64,000 nucleotides of DNA from Bacilli bacterium (GCA_018399755.1 JAGYOE010000003.1:1-64000); one strand, 5' to 3'. Counted from the stretch's first letter, positions 46,354-56,235 are shown. Numbers and translations are program-made. Notes: generated from the letters alone by a model not told the origin.

Positions 46354-47603
46354 AAAGTATAACTAATGATAGTTATTTAGATAGAAAAGTAAAATATTTT
46401 CCTAATGTTTCACAAAAGGATTGGGAAGATTGGCATTGGCAGGTTAGAAACCGAATTCAAACTGTAGAACAATTAGATAAATTTGCAAAACTAGATAAAA
46501 CCGAAAAAGAAAATATTGAAAAAGTTTTGGCTAAGTTTAGAATGGCTATTACCCCATATTTCTTTAGTTTAATCGACTTGGATAACCCGGATTGCCCAAT
46601 AAGAAAACAAACAATACCATCAATAGAAGAATTGCATGTTTCTGATAATGATATGCTAGATCCTTTAGCTGAAGATACTGATTCACCTGTTCCAGGGCTA
46701 ACTCATCGCTATCCTGATCGAGTATTATTCTTAATTACTGATATGTGTTCGATGTATTGTCGCCATTGTACTAGAAGACGCTTTGCGGGACAATCGGATG
46801 AAAGAATGCCTAAAGAAAGAATTGATCAAGCAATTGAATATATTAAAAAAACAAAGGAAGTTCGAGATGTATTATTATCGGGTGGAGATGCTTTATTAGT
46901 AAGCGATAAGTTTTTAGAAGATATCATAAAAAGACTCAGAGAAATAGATCATGTAGAAGTGATTAGGATTGGCACAAGAACGCCAGTAGTTTTACCACAA
47001 CGTATTACAGACGATTTTGTTAATATGTTAAAAAAATATCACCCAATTTGGTTAAACATGCAATTTAATCACTATGATGAAATTACTAAAGAAAGTAAAC
47101 ATGCAATTGACAAACTGGCTGATGCAGGAATTCCTTTAGGTAATCAATCAGTATTGTTAAAAGGGATAAATGATTCAGTAGAAATTATGAAGACTTTAGT
47201 TCAAAGATTAGTTCAAATAAGAGTAAGACCTTATTATATCTATCAATGTGACTTATCTTTAGGAATAGAACATTTTCGAACACCAGTTTCAAAAGGTATT
47301 GAAATTATTGAAGGTTTAAGAGGACATACTTCAGGTTTTGCGGTGCCAACTTTTGTAATTGATGCTCCTGGAGGCGGCGGGAAAATTCCAGTAATGCCTA
47401 ATTATGTTATTTCACAAGCACCGGGGAAAATAGTTTTAAGAAATTATGAAGGGGTTATTTCAACATATAGCGAACCTAAAACGGTTTATAATAATAAAGA
47501 TAATTATGAAAATTCAGAAGGAGTTAGTGCTTTACTTGCGGGAAAACAAATTTCTTTAGAACCAAAAGACCTTAAAAGGAAGAAAAGAACATTAAAGAAA
47601 TAA
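46350..47603 (+). CDS. kamA: lysine 2,3-aminomutase
   Basis: 417 residues of a radical SAM, PLP-dependent mutase. CSMYCRHCTRRRFAG holds the CxxxCxxC cluster motif, VLLSGGDALLV follows, and IDAPGGGGKIPVMPNY near residue 345 is the PLP-lysine segment. It converts L-lysine to beta-lysine, the first step of fermentation. C-terminal zinc-binding cysteines known from clostridial KamA are not obvious at the expected end. It overlaps kdd by 4 bp. Confidence 0.94.
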   Translation: MKSITNDSYLDRKVKYFPNVSQKDWEDWHWQVRNRIQTVEQLDKFAKLDKTEKENIEKVLAKFRMAITPYFFSLIDLDNPDCPIRKQTIPSIEELHVSDNDMLDPLAEDTDSPVPGLTHRYPDRVLFLITDMCSMYCRHCTRRRFAGQSDERMPKERIDQAIEYIKKTKEVRDVLLSGGDALLVSDKFLEDIIKRLREIDHVEVIRIGTRTPVVLPQRITDDFVNMLKKYHPIWLNMQFNHYDEITKESKHAIDKLADAGIPLGNQSVLLKGINDSVEIMKTLVQRLVQIRVRPYYIYQCDLSLGIEHFRTPVSKGIEIIEGLRGHTSGFAVPTFVIDAPGGGGKIPVMPNYVISQAPGKIVLRNYEGVISTYSEPKTVYNNKDNYENSEGVSALLAGKQISLEPKDLKRKKRTLKK

Positions 47604-48580
47604 TTAATGCGCTTGATAAATATCGCGTAATAAATATATTAGGAAACACAAAAAATGCAGGTAAGACTACAGTTTTAAACTATATTATCGATAATTATAA
47701 TAAACCTTTAATAATAACCTCTATTGGTTTAGACGGAGAAGAAATAGATCAAGTCACCTTCTTAGAAAAACCTCAAGTTTTTGTCAGGAGCAATGATATT
47801 ATCGCGACTGCTAAAGAAACTTTAACAAAATTACAGGCGAATTATAAAATAATAACTGAAACTAATATTTTTACGTCTATTGGTAATATTGTGGTTTGCG
47901 AAATCTTATCTAGTGGGAAGGCATTAATTGCTGGCCCTTCTTTGGTTAGTGATATGAATCATTTAATAAAAGATTTAAAAAATATTTATGATTACAATAT
48001 TATTATTGATGGCGCCTTTTTTAGACAGAGTTTCGCTAGCATAGCTGATGGATCAATTTTGGTTATTGGGGCTAATTATTCTCCTGATATTAACAAAACT
48101 GTAGAAAATGCAAATTTATCATATAAAAAATTAACTTTACCAGTTATTCCTGATAAATATCAAGTTTTTAAAAATAAATCTAAAGTCTGCTTTTTAAAAA
48201 GTAATAGTTTAATTGAATTACATTTTTCTTCGATAATAGGTAAAGTTGATAAAATAATTAATGAAGAAACTTTAAATTCACAAGCTATATTTTTACCTAA
48301 CACTTTAACTGATGAACTAGTTAATTGGTTAACTAAAAAGCCTGACTATTTTAAATCTGATATTGTAGTTAATTCAGGAATTAACATTCAATTAAATAAT
48401 CAGAATCTAAAAAATTTATTTCGTTTAGAAAATAATGTTTTTGTTGTTGATCCAATAAACATTGCTTGTATTTGTTATAATCCAACTTCTACAAGAGGTT
48501 ATTATTATGATGAAATTGAGTTTGCGAATAAATTAAGTAATAAATTACAGAGAAAAGTTATAAATGTAAAAGAGGTGTGA
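47591..48580 (+). CDS. kamB: lysine 5,6-aminomutase reactivase subunit KamB, probable ATT start
   Basis: About 329 residues. Near the N-terminus INILGNTKNAGKTTVLNYI is a clear P-loop. The protein lies between kamA and kamD, the usual place of kamB, whose product with KamC re-activates the B12 mutase. The frame is open back to a TAA at 47573, yet no ATG, GTG or TTG lies before the P-loop; the first GTG is at 47891, which would delete the whole ATP site. ATT at 47591 sits eight bases after GGAAG and inside the end of kamA, so it is the likely start. A KamC (MutS-like) gene is missing here. Confidence 0.75.
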   Translation: MKEIINALDKYRVINILGNTKNAGKTTVLNYIIDNYNKPLIITSIGLDGEEIDQVTFLEKPQVFVRSNDIIATAKETLTKLQANYKIITETNIFTSIGNIVVCEILSSGKALIAGPSLVSDMNHLIKDLKNIYDYNIIIDGAFFRQSFASIADGSILVIGANYSPDINKTVENANLSYKKLTLPVIPDKYQVFKNKSKVCFLKSNSLIELHFSSIIGKVDKIINEETLNSQAIFLPNTLTDELVNWLTKKPDYFKSDIVVNSGINIQLNNQNLKNLFRLENNVFVVDPINIACICYNPTSTRGYYYDEIEFANKLSNKLQRKVINVKEV

Positions 48581-48584
48581 AAGA

Positions 48585-50141
48585 ATGAATAAACTTAACT
48601 TAGATAATAAACTGATTACATCTTGTAGGAAATATGCTAAAAGTATTGCTAAAGATGTTCAAGACTATATTAATAAACATTCTACAGTTAGTGTAGAAAG
48701 AACTGTTTTAAGGTTACTAGGTATTGAAGGAGTAGATAAATTTGATGTGCCATTAGTTAATCGTTTAGTAGATGATGTAAAGGAAAATGGAGATTTATCT
48801 TTAGGTGTGTCAATATATATAGCATCTGCCTTAAAAGCTAATAATAAAAATTTAACCGAATATTTAGATTACTATTTGTCTAATAATGTTAGTTTAACTG
48901 ATAATAAATTAGTAAATAAGAATGAAGTAGATAAAATATTGCGGCTATATTATAAGAAAAGTTTAACTAAAATCAAGAAAAACCGTGATTTAAGAACTAA
49001 ACTAATCAATAAATATGGTGAAAGAAAAACTGAACTTTATGTGATTGTAGCTACGGGTAATATTGATGAAGACGTATTGCAAGCTCAAGAAGCAGCTAGA
49101 GCTGGGGCTGATATTGTTGCGGTTATTCGTTCAACTGGGCAATCTTTACTTGATTATGTCCCTTATGGAAAAACAACGGAAGGTTTTGGGGGAACTTATG
49201 CAACTCAAGAAAACTTTAAAATTATGCGTTTAGCATTGGATGAAGTTGGGAATGAATTAAATCGTTATATTAAATTGGTGAACTATGCATCTGGTTTATG
49301 CATGCCTGAGATAGCTGCTATGGGAGCTTTAGAAAGATTAGATGTATTATTAAATGATAGTATGTATGGTATTATCTTTCGCGATATAAATATGAAAAGA
49401 ACATTTATTGATCAGTATTTTTCAAGAATGCTAAATGCCTATTCAGGAATTATCATTAATACTGGCGAAGATAATTATCTAACAACTAGTGATGCTGTTT
49501 TAGAAGCTCATACAGTAACAGCTTCACAATTTATTAATGAAGGTTTTGCTTTAGAAGCTAAACTTAAACCTGAATTAATGGGATTAGGACACGCTTTTGA
49601 AATTAACCCAAATATTGAAAATTCATTTTTATTGGAAATTGCTCAAGCGCAATTGTCTAGAGAATTGTTTCCTAAAGCACCCTTAAAATATATGCCACCA
49701 ACGAAACATATTAATGGGAACATATTTAGAGCTTATCAACAAAATGCAATGTTTAATATAGTTACAAATCTAACTGAACAAAAAATTCATTTATTAGGAA
49801 TGATGACTGAAGCTATACATACTCCTTTTATATCAGATCGTTACTTAGCTATTAAGAATGCTGAGATGATTCAAAAGTCTATGAAATCTTTGACCGACGA
49901 GATTACTTATAAAAAAGATGGTTTTATCCAAAAACGAGCTAATGAAGTATTAGAAAATGCGCATATGCTTTTAAAACAAATTGATAAAGATGGGATGTTT
50001 AAAACACTTGCAAATGGAGTTTTTGCTGAAACAAAACGCGCTGAAGATGCTGGTAAAGGTTTAGACGGAGTTTTCAAAAAATCTAATGATTATATAAATG
50101 TCGTTAGTGATAGATTGGAGGCGTACTTTAATGAAAATTAG
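48585..50141 (+). CDS. kamD: lysine 5,6-aminomutase alpha subunit
   Basis: 518 residues of the TIM-barrel alpha subunit: STVSVERTVLRLLGIEGVD near the start, AAGADIVAVIRSTGQSLLDYVPYG and TTEGFGGTYATQENF in the centre, and PPTKHINGNIFRAYQQNAMFN later. With KamE it uses adenosylcobalamin and PLP to convert beta-lysine to 3,5-diaminohexanoate. AGAGGTG precedes the ATG; the end overlaps kamE by 11 bp. Confidence 0.93.
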   Translation: MNKLNLDNKLITSCRKYAKSIAKDVQDYINKHSTVSVERTVLRLLGIEGVDKFDVPLVNRLVDDVKENGDLSLGVSIYIASALKANNKNLTEYLDYYLSNNVSLTDNKLVNKNEVDKILRLYYKKSLTKIKKNRDLRTKLINKYGERKTELYVIVATGNIDEDVLQAQEAARAGADIVAVIRSTGQSLLDYVPYGKTTEGFGGTYATQENFKIMRLALDEVGNELNRYIKLVNYASGLCMPEIAAMGALERLDVLLNDSMYGIIFRDINMKRTFIDQYFSRMLNAYSGIIINTGEDNYLTTSDAVLEAHTVTASQFINEGFALEAKLKPELMGLGHAFEINPNIENSFLLEIAQAQLSRELFPKAPLKYMPPTKHINGNIFRAYQQNAMFNIVTNLTEQKIHLLGMMTEAIHTPFISDRYLAIKNAEMIQKSMKSLTDEITYKKDGFIQKRANEVLENAHMLLKQIDKDGMFKTLANGVFAETKRAEDAGKGLDGVFKKSNDYINVVSDRLEAYFNEN

Positions 50142-50862
50142 ACCTTATGGAGATACATTAAACGATGGAGCTACTCAGGTTAGTTTTACTTTGCCAATTG
50201 AATTATCAGCTAAAGCAATTCAAGCAGCTAAAGAATTAGCAAAAAAGATGGGTTTAATAAACCCTAGTGTTGTTCATTCTGAAAAAATAGGTAAAAACTT
50301 TTCCTTCTTTATTATTTATGGGGCATTAAATGCAAATGTAGATATTGATAAAATTAAAGTTACTGAAATTAAAAAGACTTCTAAATCTCAAAAAGAAATA
50401 GAGGAGATGATAAAAACTAATTTTGAAAGAGAGCTTATATTTGTTGGCGCATCTACTGGGACAGATGCTCATACTGTAGGTATAGATGCAATAATGAATA
50501 TGAAAGGCTTTGACGGTCATTATGGGTTAGAACGTTATCAAGGAATAAAAGCTTACAATTTAGGCTCTCAGGTTAATAATGAAGATTTTATAAAAATTGC
50601 TAGAGATAAAAAAGCAGATGTATTACTTGTGTCACAAACAGTTACACAAAAAGATGTTCACTTAAAAAATTTAGTTGAGTTAGTTGAATTATTAGAATCA
50701 GAAAATTTAAGAGACAAGGTTATTTTAATTGCTGGAGGGGCTAGAATTAATCATGAACTGGCTAAAGAGTTAGGTTATGATGCTGGTTTTGGACCAGGAA
50801 ATTATGCAGAAGATGTAGCTTTATTCGCTATTGAAGAATTGATAAAAAGAAAAGAGGGTTAA
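50131..50862 (+). CDS. kamE: lysine 5,6-aminomutase beta subunit
   Basis: 243 residues with a PLP-lysine N-terminal domain and a B12-binding C-terminal domain. STGTDAHTVGIDAIMNMKGF carries the DxHxxG cobalamin motif, and LLVSQTVTQKDVHLKN and LIAGGARINHELAKELGYDAGFG complete the Rossmann part. The ATG at 50131 with GGAGG upstream is used rather than ATG-like starts at 50098. Confidence 0.93.
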   Translation: MKIRPYGDTLNDGATQVSFTLPIELSAKAIQAAKELAKKMGLINPSVVHSEKIGKNFSFFIIYGALNANVDIDKIKVTEIKKTSKSQKEIEEMIKTNFERELIFVGASTGTDAHTVGIDAIMNMKGFDGHYGLERYQGIKAYNLGSQVNNEDFIKIARDKKADVLLVSQTVTQKDVHLKNLVELVELLESENLRDKVILIAGGARINHELAKELGYDAGFGPGNYAEDVALFAIEELIKRKEG

Positions 50863-50863
50863 A

Positions 50864-51388
50864 ATGTTAATTAATAAATTGAGCCAAATTTCTACAAAAA
50901 AAGGTGATTCTGGAACATCAAAAAATTATAGTAATGAAGAATATTCTAAGGACTATACTATCTTTGAAGTTTTAGGTACTATTGATGAACTTAGTTCATT
51001 TTTAGGTTTAACCTATCATTATTGGGAGTCACAGTTAATTAAAACAATTCAAGAACATTTACAAAGAATTAGTTCTCAAGTTGCCACAAATCCAAACTCT
51101 AAAAATTATCAAAAACTAGAAAAAATTACTGAAGATGAAACAACTATTTTAGAAGATTTTATTAAAGTTTATTTAAGAAAATATCCATTAAATAACACTT
51201 TTTATTTACCTGGTAGTGAAAAATCAAAAGCTGGAGCTTATTTAGATGTTTCACGAGCAATAACTAGAAGATCTGAACGCAGATTAGTTGCTTTAGAAAA
51301 GTTAGAAAAAAGAACTGATTTAAAAGAAATAAAAATGTATTTAAATCGATTAAGTGATCTTTTATTTGTCTTGTCAATTAATAGTTAA
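50864..51388 (+). CDS. PduO-type cob(I)alamin adenosyltransferase
   Basis: 174 residues. TKKGDSGTSKNY at the N-terminus is the ATP-binding motif of PduO-type enzymes, with VLGTIDELSSFLGL, DVSRAITRRSERRLVALE and YLNRLSDLLFVLS following. It makes adenosylcobalamin, the cofactor of KamDE just upstream and of glutamate mutase just downstream. It is the last gene of the lysine operon. Confidence 0.9.
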   Translation: MLINKLSQISTKKGDSGTSKNYSNEEYSKDYTIFEVLGTIDELSSFLGLTYHYWESQLIKTIQEHLQRISSQVATNPNSKNYQKLEKITEDETTILEDFIKVYLRKYPLNNTFYLPGSEKSKAGAYLDVSRAITRRSERRLVALEKLEKRTDLKEIKMYLNRLSDLLFVLSINS

Positions 51389-51427
51389 AATTTGTTTTAA
51401 TTAAAACTTTAATTCTACCTATAACTA

Positions 51428-51436
51428 TGATATAAT
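51428..51436 (+). promoter_or_regulatory. extended -10 promoter of the glutamate operon
   Basis: TGATATAAT at 51428-51436 is TGn plus a perfect TATAAT. The -35 region (TTTAAT, 51408-51413) is weak, as is common with extended -10 promoters. Start of transcription is expected near 51443. Confidence 0.65.
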
Positions 51437-51447
51437 GTTTTACGTTA

Positions 51448-51461
51448 TAAAAACGCTTACA
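51448..51461 (-). promoter_or_regulatory. cre-like CcpA operator in the glutamate operon leader
   Basis: The reverse strand reads TGTAAGCGTTTTTA, one mismatch (position 13) from the consensus TGWAANCGNTNWCA. It lies at about +5 to +18, a location where CcpA acts as a repressor. Confidence 0.5.
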
Positions 51462-51478
51462 CTTAAGAGGAGATTATT

Positions 51479-51885
51479 TTGAAAACAATCGTAATAGGCG
51501 TTATTGGCGCCGATGTACATGCTAGTGGGAAACAAAATCATTGATTATACCCTTGTAAACTCAGGGTACAATGTCATTAACATCGGGGTATTATCATCTC
51601 AAGAGGATTTTATCAATGCTGCAATTGAAACAGATGCAGATTTGATAATGGTTTCATCTCTATATGGTCATGGAGAGATTGACTGTAGAGGAATGAGAGA
51701 AAATGCATTGAGTCAGGTCTTGAGGATATACTACTTTATGTTGGGTGGAAACATCGTTGTTGGAAAACAAGACTTTGAAGAAACAGAAGCAAAGATTTAT
51801 CGATATGGGTTTTGATAGAGTTTATCCTCCAGGAACATCGATAGAAACTGCTTTAGAAGATATAAAAGAGGACTTAGGAGAGTAA
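51479..51885 (+). pseudogene. glmS: glutamate mutase sigma subunit, with several frameshifts
   Basis: A B12-binding small subunit of about 135 codons, starting at TTG 51479 after GAGGAG. It reads MKTIVIGVIGADVHA; an extra A at about 51524 then breaks the DxHxxG motif (VGNKIIDYTL continues in the next frame). YNVINIGVLSSQEDFINAAIE and SSLYGHGEIDCRGMRE are clear. A base is missing near 51705-51711 and one is extra near 51742, restoring GGNIVVGKQ, and an extra A near 51795 shifts to the true end [20 protein letters not shown]. The rest of the operon is intact, which makes this striking; assembly error is possible. Confidence 0.85.
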
Positions 51886-51886
51886 A

Positions 51887-53272
51887 ATGCCAAATTACTT
51901 ACTAGTGGATTTTGGATCAACTTTTACAAAATTATGTGCTGTAGATAAGGATGCAGAAAAAATAATTGGTACTTCTGTCCATTATACAACAGTGAGTGAG
52001 GACATTAGTATAGGTTATAATAATGCATTAAAACTCTTATACGATAAAATAGGGAAAAAAATTGAATTTGATCAAGTTATAGCTTGTTCATCAGCAGCTG
52101 GCGGCCTAAAAATGGCCGCTATTGGTCTTGTTGAAGAATTAACTGTAGAAGCCGCTAAAAGAGTTTGTTTAGGGGCTGGTGCTAAGGTAGATTTAGTTTT
52201 TTCACACCATTTAACTAAGAACGAAGTTAAAAAAATTATTGAAGAGGATATTGATATTATCTTATTATCAGGTGGTTCTGATGGTGGAAATACAGAAAAT
52301 GTTATCTATAATGCTAATTTACTTGGTGAAATGGGAGTTAAAGTACCGATTATCTATGCTGGAAATAAATCAGCTGAAGATGATATAATCGACATTATTG
52401 CTAAATATGAGATGAATGGTTTTATTTGCGATAATGTTATGCCAAAAATAAATAAACTGAATCCTAAATGTGCGAGAAAAACAATAAGAGAAATATTTTT
52501 AAAACAGATTATTGAAGCCAAAGGTATTAAAAAAATTGAAAATGAAATTGATCAGGTGATTTTGCCAACACCAAACGCTGTTTTGCAAGCTGCAAAACTA
52601 CTTTCTGAAGGCTATTTAAACGAAAAAGGTTTAGGCGACATTGTATTAGTAGATATTGGCGGAGCAACTACTGATATGTATTCAATATGTTATGCAACCT
52701 CAAGAAGTGATGTGGTTGTTCATGGCTTAGAAGAACCGTTCGCTAAACGAACAGTTGAAGGTGATTTGGGTATGCGCTATTCTGCGCCTGGGATTGTAAA
52801 ATCTCTTTCTAAACAAGAAATAGAGTTTATCAATAATGAAAAGAATATTGATATCGAAACTGAAGTTAACGAAAGGTATAAAAACGTTCACTTGCTACCT
52901 CATAGTGAAAGGGATAAATTTATTGATCAATTTTTAGCTGAGATGTGCGCATATAGAGCAATGAATCGACATTGTGGATTTATTCATGAAGTTATTACCC
53001 CAATGGGAAAAGTATTTAATCAATCAGGAAAAGATTTAACTAATGTAAATTATGTGATTGGTACTGGCGGAGTTTTAATTAATTCGAAAAACCAAAAAGA
53101 AATTTTAAATCAAACTACAAATATATTAAATGATGCAACACAGTTAAGACCTAAAGATCCAGATTTTTTAGTTGATCAATTATACATTCTAGCACCAATG
53201 GGATTATTAGCACAAAAAGATCCTAAACTTGCATTAAAATTAATGAAAGAGAACCTGAAGGAGTTAAATTAA
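51887..53272 (+). CDS. glmL: glutamate mutase reactivating ATPase MutL/GlmL
   Basis: 461 residues of an ASKHA ATPase: LLVDFGSTFTKLCAVD at the start, ACSSAAGGLKMAAIGLVEELT, ILLSGGSDGGNTENVI, and VLVDIGGATTDMYSI form the nucleotide site. It exchanges damaged cobalamin on glutamate mutase. It sits between the sigma and epsilon subunit genes as in clostridial clusters and starts one base after the glmS stop. Confidence 0.93.
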   Translation: MPNYLLVDFGSTFTKLCAVDKDAEKIIGTSVHYTTVSEDISIGYNNALKLLYDKIGKKIEFDQVIACSSAAGGLKMAAIGLVEELTVEAAKRVCLGAGAKVDLVFSHHLTKNEVKKIIEEDIDIILLSGGSDGGNTENVIYNANLLGEMGVKVPIIYAGNKSAEDDIIDIIAKYEMNGFICDNVMPKINKLNPKCARKTIREIFLKQIIEAKGIKKIENEIDQVILPTPNAVLQAAKLLSEGYLNEKGLGDIVLVDIGGATTDMYSICYATSRSDVVVHGLEEPFAKRTVEGDLGMRYSAPGIVKSLSKQEIEFINNEKNIDIETEVNERYKNVHLLPHSERDKFIDQFLAEMCAYRAMNRHCGFIHEVITPMGKVFNQSGKDLTNVNYVIGTGGVLINSKNQKEILNQTTNILNDATQLRPKDPDFLVDQLYILAPMGLLAQKDPKLALKLMKENLKELN

Positions 53273-53278
53273 AATAAA

Positions 53279-54736
53279 ATGAATTTAAAAAACAAGAAGA
53301 TTAGTTTAAAAGACTTTTTTAAAGAAAGAGAAGAAGTCTTAAAAAGTTGGAAAACAGGTAATGATTCTGAATTGGATTTAGAAAAATCCGTTGAATATAT
53401 TAAAGGAATACCCAGTTATAAAAATTTCGCTTTTGTGTTAAATAAAGCAAAAGAACATGGGGAAACTTTAATTCAACCGCGAGCTGGTGTGCCTGAATTA
53501 GGAGAACATATAAAATTATTGCAGTTTCTAGAAAAAGCTGGAGCTGATTTTTTGCCAAGCACAATTGATAGTTATACAAGACAAAATAGATATATGGAAG
53601 CTGAAAAAGGTTTAGATGAATCAATGCACAAACATAGAGCTTTATTAAATGGTTTTCCAGCTGTAAATCATGGTGTAAAAAGTTGTAAACAAGTTTTAGA
53701 GGCGGTAAATGTTCCGATTGAAGCTCGTCATGGTACGCCTGATGCTAGATTATTATCTGAAATTATTCATGCTGCAGGTTGGACTTCTAATGAAGGTGGC
53801 GGAATTTCTTATAATATACCTTATGCAAAATCTATTCCGCTAGAAGTTTCAATTAAAAACTGGCAATATTGTGATCGATTAGTAGGTTATTATGAAGAAC
53901 AAGGTATTAAGATTAATCGTGAACCTTTTGGACCTTTAACTGGAACACTTGTTCCACCTTCAATATCAAACACAGTTATGATTATCGAAGCTTTATTAGC
54001 TGCTGAGCAAGGTGTTAAAAATATTACTGTAGGTTATGGAATGGGCGGAAACCTTATTCAAGATGTTGCTGCAGTTAATTCTTTACATTCACAAACAAAA
54101 GAGTATTTAAAAAAATTCGGCTATAATGATATGGAAATTTCTACTGTATTCCATCAGTGGATGGGTGGTTTTCCAGCAGATGAAGCAGAAGCGATGGCAT
54201 TAATATCTTATAGTTCTACAGTTGCGGCACTTTCTAAAGCAACAAAATTAATCACTAAATCACCGCATGAATCTGTTGGTATACCAACAATGGAAGCTAA
54301 TGGTTTAGGAATAAAAGCATCTAAATTTATAGTAAAAATGCTTCAGGATCAAAGGATTACAAGAAGTGAAGAACTAACAGAAGAAATGACTTTAATTAAA
54401 CGTGAAGTTAATTGCTTGATGGACGCTGTTTTAAAAGTTGGTGAGGGAGATTTAGCTGTGGGAGTTGTTAGAGCATTTGAACAAGGCCTTTTAGATATTC
54501 CTTTTGCACCAAGTCAATATAATGCTGGAAAGATTTTTCCAGCAAGAGATAATGATGGACGAATTAGAATTTTAGAATTTGGAAGTTTAGTTATGGACCA
54601 AGAGATAAAAGATTTCCATTATAATAAGATTAAACAAAGAGCAGATTCAGAAAATAGAAAAATCTCATTCCAACTAACTGTTGATGATGTTTATTCAGTT
54701 AGTAAAGGAACCTTGATAGGAAGACCAATAAAATGA
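53279..54736 (+). CDS. glmE: glutamate mutase epsilon subunit
   Basis: 485 residues of the TIM-barrel catalytic subunit: [75 protein letters not shown], and [14 protein letters not shown] are typical GlmE blocks. With GlmS and adenosylcobalamin it interconverts L-glutamate and 3-methylaspartate. It is fully open, in contrast to glmS. Overlaps mal by 4 bp. Confidence 0.95.
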   Translation: MNLKNKKISLKDFFKEREEVLKSWKTGNDSELDLEKSVEYIKGIPSYKNFAFVLNKAKEHGETLIQPRAGVPELGEHIKLLQFLEKAGADFLPSTIDSYTRQNRYMEAEKGLDESMHKHRALLNGFPAVNHGVKSCKQVLEAVNVPIEARHGTPDARLLSEIIHAAGWTSNEGGGISYNIPYAKSIPLEVSIKNWQYCDRLVGYYEEQGIKINREPFGPLTGTLVPPSISNTVMIIEALLAAEQGVKNITVGYGMGGNLIQDVAAVNSLHSQTKEYLKKFGYNDMEISTVFHQWMGGFPADEAEAMALISYSSTVAALSKATKLITKSPHESVGIPTMEANGLGIKASKFIVKMLQDQRITRSEELTEEMTLIKREVNCLMDAVLKVGEGDLAVGVVRAFEQGLLDIPFAPSQYNAGKIFPARDNDGRIRILEFGSLVMDQEIKDFHYNKIKQRADSENRKISFQLTVDDVYSVSKGTLIGRPIK

Positions 54737-55977
54737 AAATAAAAGATATTATTCTTTCAAAAGCATATACAGGCTTTTTCTTTGATGATCAAAAAGCAAT
54801 TAAAGCCGGGGCTAAAAAAGATGGTTTATTTTATCTTGGTAAGCCCTTAATTGATGGTTTTACAACTATTAGACAAAAAGGTGAAGCAATTTCTATACAG
54901 ATTATTTTAGAAAATGGGGATATTGGTTTAGGTGAATGTGCAGCTGTTCAGTATTCGGGAACAGGTGGTAGAGATCCATTATTTTTAGCTGATGATTATA
55001 TCCCTTTTATTGATAAATATATAACACCATTATTAGTGGGTGAGGATTTAAATAATTTTAAAGAAATAGCCGAAAAATATGATAAGTTAAAAATTAACGG
55101 CAAAAGATTACACACCGCAATTCGCTATGGGCTTACACAAGCTTTTTTATCTGCTTTTGCTAGTATTAAGAAAGTAACTATGGCTGAAATTATTCGCGAA
55201 GAATATCAGATAAATGATAAAGAATATAAAGCTATACCTATTTTTACGCAAAGCGGAGATGAGCGTTATGATGGTGTAGATAAAATGATACTAAAAGAAG
55301 CTGATGTTATTCCTCATGGCTTAATTAATAATATTGATGAGAAATTAGGTAGAGATGGGGAGTTATTAAAATCATATATTGAGTGGATGCGTAATAGAGT
55401 ATTAAAACATCGAGTTAAGGGAAACTATATGCCAATTATTCATATTGATGTTTATGGTACAATAGGGATTATTTTTAATAATGATATCGCAAAAATAGTT
55501 GATTATTTAACTGATTTAGAAAAAACTGCTAAACCTTTAAAAATAAGAATAGAAGGTCCAATTGATGCGGGTAATAAACAAGAAACCATTGAGTATCTAG
55601 CAAAGATTACTAAAGAATTAGGAAGAAAAGGTTCAAAATTACAAATCGTGGCTGATGAATGGTGCAATACTTTAGAAGATATTAAAGACTTTGCTGATGC
55701 TAAGGCTGGACATATGTTACAAATTAAAACTCCTGATTTAGGCGGAGTAAATAACATTTGTGAAGCGATTCTTTATTGTAATAAAGTTGGTATTGGTAGT
55801 TATTCAGGTGGTACTTGTAATGAAACTAATATTTCAGCTCAGGTTACAACAAATATCGCAATAGCTTGTAAAGCTAATCAGGTTTTAGCTAAACCTGGTA
55901 TGGGTGTTGATGAAGCATTTATGGTAGTTAAAAATGAAATGAATCGAGTTATAGCATTAGCTAATCGAAAAAGGTGA
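54733..55977 (+). CDS. mal: methylaspartate ammonia-lyase
   Basis: 414 residues of the enolase superfamily. [60 protein letters not shown] and [15 protein letters not shown] give the metal ligands (Asp, Glu, Asp) and the catalytic lysine. It deaminates 3-methylaspartate to mesaconate, the second step of the pathway. Mesaconate hydratase, which should come next, is not in this window. Confidence 0.95.
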   Translation: MKIKDIILSKAYTGFFFDDQKAIKAGAKKDGLFYLGKPLIDGFTTIRQKGEAISIQIILENGDIGLGECAAVQYSGTGGRDPLFLADDYIPFIDKYITPLLVGEDLNNFKEIAEKYDKLKINGKRLHTAIRYGLTQAFLSAFASIKKVTMAEIIREEYQINDKEYKAIPIFTQSGDERYDGVDKMILKEADVIPHGLINNIDEKLGRDGELLKSYIEWMRNRVLKHRVKGNYMPIIHIDVYGTIGIIFNNDIAKIVDYLTDLEKTAKPLKIRIEGPIDAGNKQETIEYLAKITKELGRKGSKLQIVADEWCNTLEDIKDFADAKAGHMLQIKTPDLGGVNNICEAILYCNKVGIGSYSGGTCNETNISAQVTTNIAIACKANQVLAKPGMGVDEAFMVVKNEMNRVIALANRKR

Positions 55978-55983
55978 TAGTTT

Positions 55984-56235
55984 ATGTGGCAAGCTGGCAG
56001 CAAAGAATCCAATGATTGTCTTATAACGTTAAAGAAAAGTGATAAAACCAAAATTAAGATCGATAGTATTGTCGGTCATCTTTTCCATAATCAAATATTA
56101 AATGCGGTTAAGGATACTTTAAAATCAGATAACATTAATAATGTTGAAGTTTTAGTAGAGGATAAAGGGGCCTTAGATTACACGATTCGTGCTAGATTAA
56201 AAGTCGCAATAAAAAGGATGATGAAAGATGTTTAG
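55984..56235 (+). CDS. citD: citrate (citramalate) lyase acyl carrier protein
   Basis: 83 residues of CitD. WQAGSKESNDCLITL contains the serine that carries the phosphoribosyl-dephospho-CoA arm, and VKDTLKSDNINNVEVLVEDKGALDYTIRARL is the conserved remainder. In context with glutamate mutase and mal the lyase probably cleaves citramalate to pyruvate and acetate rather than citrate; inference from neighbours. Overlaps citE by 8 bp. Confidence 0.92.
   Translation: MWQAGSKESNDCLITLKKSDKTKIKIDSIVGHLFHNQILNAVKDTLKSDNINNVEVLVEDKGALDYTIRARLKVAIKRMMKDV

Noticed and set aside
47891-48580. kamB starting at GTG 47891
   Set aside because: That start removes the P-loop, has no ribosome site and lies inside a continuous open frame that begins at the end of kamA.
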